From Limnochordia bacterium (lineage in GTDB: Bacteria > Bacillota > Limnochordia > Darwinibacteriales > DTU012): DNA of 10,658 nucleotides. Shown here one piece after another: positions 6,296 through 10,658 of the stretch (the stretch's first letter is position 1; each line of letters opens with the position of its first letter). The stretch is from the NCBI GenBank assembly GCA_007116995.1, contig SKHL01000246.1:1-10658 (forward strand), in the 5' to 3' direction. The notes beneath the pieces were generated by a model. It saw only the letters and a list, made by a program, of their open reading frames with translations, ran no database searches and was not told the DNA's origin. Made by a program: the position numbers and the translations under genes.

Positions 6296-7393
6296 CTAGA
6301 ATTTATCGAAGTAAATACGATCTTCTGATAGCCCTAATTTGACAAGCACCTTAATACATGCATTAATCATCCCAGGACTACCGCATAAGTAGCCTTGCAT
6401 GTTTGCGGCATCCTGCACATACCTATCAACCACATCAGTGACTAAACCCACCTCACCCTGCCAATCATCGAACTCCTCAGGCCCTGATAGTGCTGGAACA
6501 TAGTGGAAGTTGTCATGTTTCTCTGCTAGCTCAGTAAACAGATCCACATAGTATAAATCCTTCTTAGTGACCGCTCCAAAAAAGAATGTCATCTTTTTAT
6601 CTAGTTTCTTTTCAAGAATATCAAACACCATAGACTTTATGGGAGCTAAGCCCGAGCCTCCAGCAATAAAAATAAGTTCGTCTGCACCATCATGGAGATA
6701 GAAATCACCGAATGGTCCGCGGATAGTAACAGAGTCTCCTTCCTTAAGATGCTCGTGCATATAAGTAGTACAAACTCCTCCTGGTACTAATCGCACAATC
6801 AGTTCGATTCCATTGTTATCAGAGGGCAAGGATGCGATAGAATAAGCTCGGTTGACGCTTTCGCGAATGGATCCGTAAGGTTTAGAGTCAATCTGCATAT
6901 ATTGTCCTGCTTTAAATTCTATCTCGGACGGATCAACTAAAGACAAACGATACTCCATAATATCATGGGTTTGCTGAGTTATTTTCGTCACCGTTGCTTT
7001 AAACTGCTGAACACGAAAAAGCTCCTCAGGAATAAAAAGCGTCAGATTTTCTTTCACCTTTAACTGGCATGACAACCGAATACCCTCCGCCATTTCCTCA
7101 TCTGTAAGATAGGGTTCTTCCGTAGGCAATACAGGTCCGGATTCGCTAGCTAGCTTTACTTTACACAGTCCACAAGTGGCCTTTCCTCCACAAGCAGAAG
7201 GAATGAATATTTTATTCAAAGCCAAACTAGATAGTAGGCTACTTCCACCCGTAACCGTTAGGACTCGGTCCCCGTCATTGATATCAAGTTGGCACTCGCC
7301 ATAGTTATTTAAAAACCTATCAGAGATAACCACGAGTACTGCTAAGGTGGTGGTTATTAGCGAAACGCTTAAAACAGTTAACAAAATGGGCAT
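6296..7393 (-). CDS. nqrF: NqrF-like NADH dehydrogenase subunit (2Fe-2S, FAD, NAD domains)
   Basis: NADH-oxidising input subunit of Na+-translocating NADH:quinone reductase. Residues 1-24 form one membrane anchor. A plant-type [2Fe-2S] ferredoxin domain follows with C68, C74, C77 (ACGGKATCGLC) and C109. The ferredoxin-reductase part has RAYSIAS (182-188) for FAD, GGVCTTYMH (206-214), IRGPFGDF (224-231), the nucleotide loop GGSGLAPIKSM (245-255) and LCGSPGMINA (336-345). It ends YFDKF, with an aromatic/acidic terminus like other NqrF. At 365 residues it is about 40 shorter than well-studied NqrF (about 408), mainly in the FAD domain, which looks more like phenol-hydroxylase-type reductases. 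GGAGG lies eight bases before the ATG, 35 bases after nqrE. Electrons should pass from NADH through FAD and 2Fe-2S to the membrane subunits. RnfB, used by Rnf complexes, is absent. Confidence 0.92.
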   Translation of the reverse strand: MPILLTVLSVSLITTTLAVLVVISDRFLNNYGECQLDINDGDRVLTVTGGSSLLSSLALNKIFIPSACGGKATCGLCKVKLASESGPVLPTEEPYLTDEEMAEGIRLSCQLKVKENLTLFIPEELFRVQQFKATVTKITQQTHDIMEYRLSLVDPSEIEFKAGQYMQIDSKPYGSIRESVNRAYSIASLPSDNNGIELIVRLVPGGVCTTYMHEHLKEGDSVTIRGPFGDFYLHDGADELIFIAGGSGLAPIKSMVFDILEKKLDKKMTFFFGAVTKKDLYYVDLFTELAEKHDNFHYVPALSGPEEFDDWQGEVGLVTDVVDRYVQDAANMQGYLCGSPGMINACIKVLVKLGLSEDRIYFDKF

Positions 7394-7428
7394 GAGTTAG
7401 GCCTCCGACTCAAATTTTCGCATTGAAA

Positions 7429-8028
7429 CTATTGAATAATGAAGATCCCGGAAAAACCTATAAAGGCTAGTGCAATAATACCTGTAATAATAAAGCTAAT
7501 AGCAGGTCCTTCTAACCCATAGGGCAGTTTATTCTTAGCAATCTTTTCTCGAATGGCAGCTAATGCTGATATCGCTAACCACCATCCTAACCCACTACCA
7601 ATCCCGAAAAAAAGTGTCTGGAAAAATCCATAGTCCCGAATCACCATAAACAAACTAATACCGAGGATCGCACAATTTACCGTAATAAGAGGCAGGAAAA
7701 TGCCTAGTTTAATATACAAATCGGGCAGATACCGATCTAATACCATCTCAATAATTTGCACCGTGGCTGCAATGACGACAATAAATATAATAAAACGCAA
7801 ATACTCTAAGCCTAGAGGTAATACAATCCAACGATACACTAACCAGTTAAGCACAGTCGTAACCACCATCACCAGTGTGACAGCTTTTCCTAATCCGGAT
7901 GCTGTCTTATACTCATTCGAAACAGAAATAAATGAGCACATACCTAAAAAGTTAGCTAGCACCATATTACTAGTAAATATGGCTGCAAATAAAATCACAA
8001 TTGGACTTACTTCCATCCCTTGACCCAT
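7429..8028 (-). CDS. nqrE: NqrE/RnfA membrane subunit
   Basis: This 199-residue polytopic protein has about six membrane helices, the usual length and topology for NqrE/RnfA. Two half-helix cysteines expected to bind the intramembrane iron centre between NqrD and NqrE are present: C31 in FLGMCSFISVS and C119 in LPLITVNCAILG. FLGMC-F-AVS-like and YLRFIIFIVVIAATVQIIEMVL resemble NqrE more than RnfA, which usually has FLGICPF. The ATG at 8028 is chosen because GAGGAGGT lies six bases upstream; the next in-frame ATG (residue 5) is too far from it. The gene lies 24 bases after nqrD. Its role is ion and electron passage across the membrane together with NqrD. Confidence 0.93.
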   Translation of the reverse strand: MGQGMEVSPIVILFAAIFTSNMVLANFLGMCSFISVSNEYKTASGLGKAVTLVMVVTTVLNWLVYRWIVLPLGLEYLRFIIFIVVIAATVQIIEMVLDRYLPDLYIKLGIFLPLITVNCAILGISLFMVIRDYGFFQTLFFGIGSGLGWWLAISALAAIREKIAKNKLPYGLEGPAISFIITGIIALAFIGFSGIFIIQ

Positions 8029-8052
8029 TTGGATACCTCCTCTAACCTACCC

Positions 8053-8727
8053 TTAATTTCCCGCCTTTACTTGCTGATTAGCCAGAGCTTGTTGCCCTCT
8101 ACTAAGTGCTTGAACCGCTGGTTGGCTAGTCTGTTTCGGTGTTGATAAAGCAGTAGCCACCCAGATCATAACGCCAATAATAAAGAATGCGGCTGGTGGC
8201 ATCACCATAATCGTCCATGTGTCTAACTGCAAGAAGTTCACGTTTACACCAAAGATAGAGCCGAACCCCAGCAATTCTCGAACGAAGGAAATCATCATCA
8301 GAACAATAGTGTATCCTAGACCAGCAAACAACCCATCAAGCATCGAAATAAATGGTGTATTTTTCTGTGCAAACGCCTCTGCTCTCCCCATGATAATACA
8401 GTTGGTAATAATCAGGCCTATATAAGGCCCTAACGCCCTGCTTAATTCAGGGTAATTTGCCTTGAGAAATATATCCACTAAAATTACATAGGAAGCGATA
8501 ATAAAGGTCTGAACAATCATGCGCACCCGGTGAGGAATATAATTTCGTAAAGCAGAAATAGTCAAGCTAGACAAGGAAATAACAAACATGAGACCTAAAC
8601 CCATGACCAGGGTGTTGACCATCAAGTTGGTAACAGCTAGAATAGAACAGATTCCAAGAATCTGTCGAACCACCTGATTCTCTGTCCATAAATTCCTAAA
8701 AAAAGCTTCTCTAATGTTATTAATCAT
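8053..8727 (-). CDS. nqrD: NqrD/RnfE membrane subunit
   Basis: This 224-residue homologue of NqrE has about six membrane helices. The cysteine pair for the intramembrane iron centre is C27 (LGICSILAVTN) and C110 (LIITNCIIMGRAEAFA). GICS and NCIIMGRAEAFA are closer to NqrD than to RnfE, where GLCP is usual. The last 30 or so residues (from STPKQTSQ) form a polar, Gln-rich, slightly basic tail beyond the last helix that most family members lack. The start codon overlaps the nqrC stop as ATGA (8724-8727), so translation is probably coupled. Confidence 0.93.
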   Translation of the reverse strand: MINNIREAFFRNLWTENQVVRQILGICSILAVTNLMVNTLVMGLGLMFVISLSSLTISALRNYIPHRVRMIVQTFIIASYVILVDIFLKANYPELSRALGPYIGLIITNCIIMGRAEAFAQKNTPFISMLDGLFAGLGYTIVLMMISFVRELLGFGSIFGVNVNFLQLDTWTIMVMPPAAFFIIGVMIWVATALSTPKQTSQPAVQALSRGQQALANQQVKAGN

Positions 8728-9296
8728 AGTCCCACCTCCAACTTGGGCAGTAGCTGGTCGATGGTGTTGTTTACAATGCGAAGCACTGCATTACTTGTTC
8801 CCGTGGCCCCTGTGATCCCATCTACATCTCCATCGCTTATAGGTCTATCCAGTAATGGAACTCCCCGAAATTGTTCCTTATACGTACTCTCATCAATCCG
8901 ACCACCAAGACCTGGGGTTTCGCTATGAGCAATAAACTCAATCCCCAGTAGTACCCTCCGGTCCGCAGATACTCCTAGATAGCCCTGAATGGATCCCCAT
9001 ACGCCAGAGCCATACATTAAAACAGCGTACCCTTGAATCTGTCCATCTTGCCCTTCACGCACATATACCTCAGCTCCGTCTACACTATGAGCCCGGATAG
9101 ATTGAGCAAAAACCGTTTCTACTTGATCCTCAGTTTCAGGAGTTATATCCAAAACATACAACACGGCCCGCTTAAAGGCAACTTCTTCATTTCGTTGAAT
9201 CTTAGGTTGATAATACTGATTTGCTACCGCTAATACCGTGGTCAAGATTGCACTAATTAGAAAAGTAAAGACTATGGTATAAGTGTATCCCTTCAC
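8724..9296 (-). CDS. nqrC: NqrC/RnfG subunit with covalent FMN site
   Basis: This 190-residue protein has one N-terminal membrane helix (about 7-27) and an extracytoplasmic FMN-binding domain. DGITGAT (159-165) fits the flavin-transferase target Dxx[S/T]GAT, so FMN should be attached by a phosphoester to T165 by an ApbE-type enzyme, which is not encoded here. HSETPGLGGRI (124-134) is the conserved family motif, and SGVWGSIQGYLGV (97-109) is NqrC-like. The length is close to RnfG (about 200) and shorter than NqrC (about 257). The gene overlaps its neighbours by four bases on each side (9293-9296 with nqrB, 8724-8727 with nqrD). Its role is one-electron transfer on the outer face of the complex. 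Confidence 0.93.
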   Translation of the reverse strand: MKGYTYTIVFTFLISAILTTVLAVANQYYQPKIQRNEEVAFKRAVLYVLDITPETEDQVETVFAQSIRAHSVDGAEVYVREGQDGQIQGYAVLMYGSGVWGSIQGYLGVSADRRVLLGIEFIAHSETPGLGGRIDESTYKEQFRGVPLLDRPISDGDVDGITGATGTSNAVLRIVNNTIDQLLPKLEVGL

Positions 9297-10249
9297 ACTG
9301 TCACCTTCTTGCTTTGTATATATTCTTTTACCTTCATGTCTAGCAAAGGTACAAATGTATTTGCGATCAGTATGGCAAACATCATTCCTTCCGTAAATAC
9401 AGCAAACCCACGGATAATGACTACTAGAAAACCAATTATCATGCCATATACTATCTTCGCTTGTTCATTCGAAGGTGCAGAGATTGGGTCTGTAGCCATA
9501 AACACAACTCCAAACAAGAAACCGCCCGTAAGAAGCGTGAAAATTGGATCGTGTCCATAAATACCGGTCAAGTAAAGCACACTGCTAAGCGACAATGCTG
9601 TCAAACTACAGGCAGCCATAATCTTCCATGAAGCTGTCCTAGTGTAGATCAGATAGGCCGCAGCTAGCAGAATCAAGAGTGCGGAGGTTTCTCCTAAAGA
9701 CCCAGGCATGCTGCCAACAAATAACCCTATATAGCTAGTTAGTTCGCCTGAACTAGCTAGACCCAGGGGCGTTGCATTAGTCACTACATCGATCCCGCCA
9801 CTATAGCGAAGCAAGCCTCCCGGGAAAGAACTGAAAGGTTGAGACCAATTGGCTGTCATATAGTTAGGAAAAGAAATAAAAATAAAACATCGACCCAATA
9901 ACGCTGGGTTAAATATATTCTTCGCAAATCCTGCAAAGACCATCTTACCTAAAAACAGCCCGAGCAGAATACCAACAGTCGCCACCCAGAAGGGTATTGC
10001 GGGAGGAAGCGTTAACACATATAGAAAGCAAGTCACCAAGACCGCTTCTGACACCTTCGGAGTCTTATTCCCTTGACTAAATTTCCTTAACATATAATAT
10101 TCTGTAGACACACCAGCTCCAGACACTAAGGCTAACAAGATAAGAACTCTCCAACCAAATAAATAGATTGCGAAAAGTAAAATGGGTATCAGACTAATTA
10201 TTACACGCCGCATCAACTTCTGCTTCATAAAAATAGACGATACATCCAA
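9293..10249 (-). CDS. nqrB: NqrB/RnfD ion-pumping membrane subunit
   Basis: This 318-residue protein has about eight to ten membrane helices and is the first gene of the operon. Family motifs are NIFNPALLGRCFIFISFP (111-128), GSMPGSLGETSALLIL (179-194), FGVVFMATDPISAP (246-259) and a C-terminal IIRGFAVFTEGMMFAILIANTFVPLLD. The covalent FMN site aligns as DVVTNAT (154-160), with N158 where glycine is usual; T160 would carry FMN. It lacks the long N-terminal extension of NqrB (about 410 residues) and so is RnfD-sized. I prefer the TTG start at 10249, ten bases after AAAGGGGG; the ATG at 10228 (residue 8) has no good ribosome site. No nqrA or rnfC, which normally precedes this gene, is found upstream. 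Confidence 0.9.
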   Translation of the reverse strand: MDVSSIFMKQKLMRRVIISLIPILLFAIYLFGWRVLILLALVSGAGVSTEYYMLRKFSQGNKTPKVSEAVLVTCFLYVLTLPPAIPFWVATVGILLGLFLGKMVFAGFAKNIFNPALLGRCFIFISFPNYMTANWSQPFSSFPGGLLRYSGGIDVVTNATPLGLASSGELTSYIGLFVGSMPGSLGETSALLILLAAAYLIYTRTASWKIMAACSLTALSLSSVLYLTGIYGHDPIFTLLTGGFLFGVVFMATDPISAPSNEQAKIVYGMIIGFLVVIIRGFAVFTEGMMFAILIANTFVPLLDMKVKEYIQSKKVTV

Positions 10250-10259
10250 CCCTAATTGT

Positions 10260-10267
10260 CCCCCTTT
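10260..10267 (-). promoter_or_regulatory. Ribosome binding site supporting the TTG start of nqrB
   Basis: AAAGGGGG on the minus strand ends ten bases before the TTG at 10249. It lies 31 bases before the alternative in-frame ATG at 10228, too far to serve it. An out-of-frame ATG at 10245 opens only a six-codon frame. Confidence 0.5.
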
Positions 10268-10410
10268 GCATTAAACATTCTAAAATCTAATCCGAAATAC
10301 CGATACATTACTATAATAGTGGACAAAGATATATTCTCTAGCATTTCATCTCTGTGGCACGATATGGTCGTCAAAATAAAGGGAAAATATGTGCATAATT
10401 ACATAATTAA

Positions 10411-10439
10411 AGTATAGCAAACGTTGTATAGAAATGCAA
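10411..10439 (-). promoter_or_regulatory. Candidate promoter of the nqr-like operon
   Basis: Minus-strand -35-like TTGCAT (10439-10434, TTG conserved), a 17-base spacer and -10 TATACT (10416-10411) with an extended TGC element. Transcription would start near 10404, inside the symmetrical sequence TAATTATGTAATTA (10409-10396), which could be an operator. The leader to the TTG start would be about 155 bases. Confidence 0.5.
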
Positions 10440-10477
10440 TAAAATGATAAAGCCTGCTATTACCAGTTATCCATAGT

Positions 10478-10483
10478 ATTATA
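10478..10483 (-). promoter_or_regulatory. Extended -10 element next to the upstream terminator
   Basis: The minus strand has TGGTATAAT, a perfect -10 with the extended TGn, three bases after the T-run of the terminator. No good -35 is found at the right distance because that area is the terminator stem. It could be a second start for the nqr-like operon. Confidence 0.4.
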
Positions 10484-10485
10484 CC

Positions 10486-10523
10486 AAAAAACCGTCACGG
10501 TAGCTATTGAGACACCATAACGG
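10486..10523 (-). terminator. Rho-independent terminator of the upstream gene
   Basis: On the minus strand CCGTTATGGT (10523-10514) pairs over all ten bases, with two G-U pairs, with ACCGTGACGG (10501-10492) around a 12-base loop. Six Ts follow (10491-10486). It lies 35 bases after the stop codon of the partial gene at the right edge and separates that gene from the nqr-like operon. Confidence 0.88.
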
Positions 10524-10558
10524 ACTGCAATTATCGCCAATTTTTTTGCAACAAAATC

Positions 10559-10658
10559 TTAGATTTGCTTAACTAAGGCTACAATTTGATCAACCTCAAA
10601 CTTTGTTAACCGTTCTTGCTGATACCCTTCAATGGTTGGCACCAAGGCTTTAGGATAG
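10559..10658 (-). CDS. C-terminal fragment of an unrecognised protein
   Basis: An open minus-strand frame enters from the right edge and ends with TAA at 10561-10559 after 32 visible codons. The visible end reads YPKALVPTIEGYQQERLTKF, then 12 further residues ending in VALVKQI. It is a soluble, probably helical tail. A strong terminator starts 35 bases later, which supports a real gene end. The fragment is too short to assign to a family; nothing in it matches the NqrA or RnfC C-termini that I know. Confidence 0.6.
   Translation of the reverse strand, partial: YPKALVPTIEGYQQERLTKFEVDQIVALVKQI

Larger units (their letters stand above)
10250..10558. other. Intergenic leader region upstream of the nqr-like operon
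   Basis: These 309 bases hold, from right to left on the minus strand, the terminator of the upstream gene, an extended -10 at 10483-10478, a second candidate promoter at 10439-10411, a symmetrical TAATTA-TG-TAATTA element (10396-10409), an AT-rich leader and the nqrB ribosome site. No reading frame for NqrA, RnfC or any other protein fits here. I do not recognise a known riboswitch. Confidence 0.6.

Noticed and set aside
7700..9560. Plus-strand frames (up to 107 codons) opposite the nqr-like genes
   Set aside because: They are mirror shadows of membrane-protein genes with strong motifs on the minus strand and lack start signals.
10226..10228. ATG at residue 8 as the nqrB start
   Set aside because: No Shine-Dalgarno sequence at usable spacing; the TTG at 10249 has AAAGGGGG ten bases upstream. 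It remains possible.
10599..10618. TTGTTAAC-like sequence resembling half of a Rex redox-repressor operator
   Set aside because: The second half does not match TTAACAA, and it lies inside the upstream coding fragment, behind a terminator from the nqr-like promoters.

Overview
The window (about 43% GC by eye) looks like the chromosome of an anaerobic, low-GC Gram-positive bacterium (Bacillota, probably Clostridia). The evidence is strong purine-rich Shine-Dalgarno sites, Bacillus/Clostridium-type promoters, Rho-independent terminators, a large oxygen-sensitive acyl-CoA dehydratase activator, a TrpB2-type enzyme, a rubrerythrin-like protein and an Nqr/Rnf-type respiratory complex. This is inference from gene content; the species cannot be named. 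All real genes lie on the minus strand, so transcription runs from high to low coordinates. There are no RNA genes, mobile elements or CRISPR arrays that I can support.

Right edge (10658 to 10250): the last 32 codons of an unrecognised gene, a clear terminator, then a roughly 310-base leader region with two candidate promoters.

Core (10249 to 5323, possibly to 4569): a tightly packed operon for an ion-motive NADH oxidoreductase, in the order nqrB/rnfD, nqrC/rnfG, nqrD/rnfE, nqrE/rnfA, nqrF. The first three genes overlap by 4 bases (ATGA). Next come an uncharacterised 155-residue protein, a ferritin-like (rubrerythrin-type) diiron protein without a rubredoxin domain, and after 109 bases a HAD phosphatase. 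The sequence signatures are mostly Nqr-like and the input module is NqrF, but there is no nqrA or rnfC before nqrB and no rnfB. NqrF would take electrons from NADH through FAD and a [2Fe-2S] centre. The B to E subunits would carry them across the membrane through covalent FMN and a Cys-ligated iron centre. The final acceptor is unknown because the quinone-site partner NqrA is not here.

Middle (4546 to 2006): a consensus sigma-A promoter drives a TrpB2-type PLP enzyme, followed 51 bases later by a Gfo/Idh/MocA oxidoreductase of the dihydrodiol-dehydrogenase-like group. A gene for a 57-residue membrane protein with its own promoter follows, and a terminator lies at 1548-1589.

Left edge (1347 to 1): the N-terminal 449 residues of a large two-ASKHA-domain 2-hydroxyacyl-CoA dehydratase activator, with its own extended -10 promoter, running off the window.
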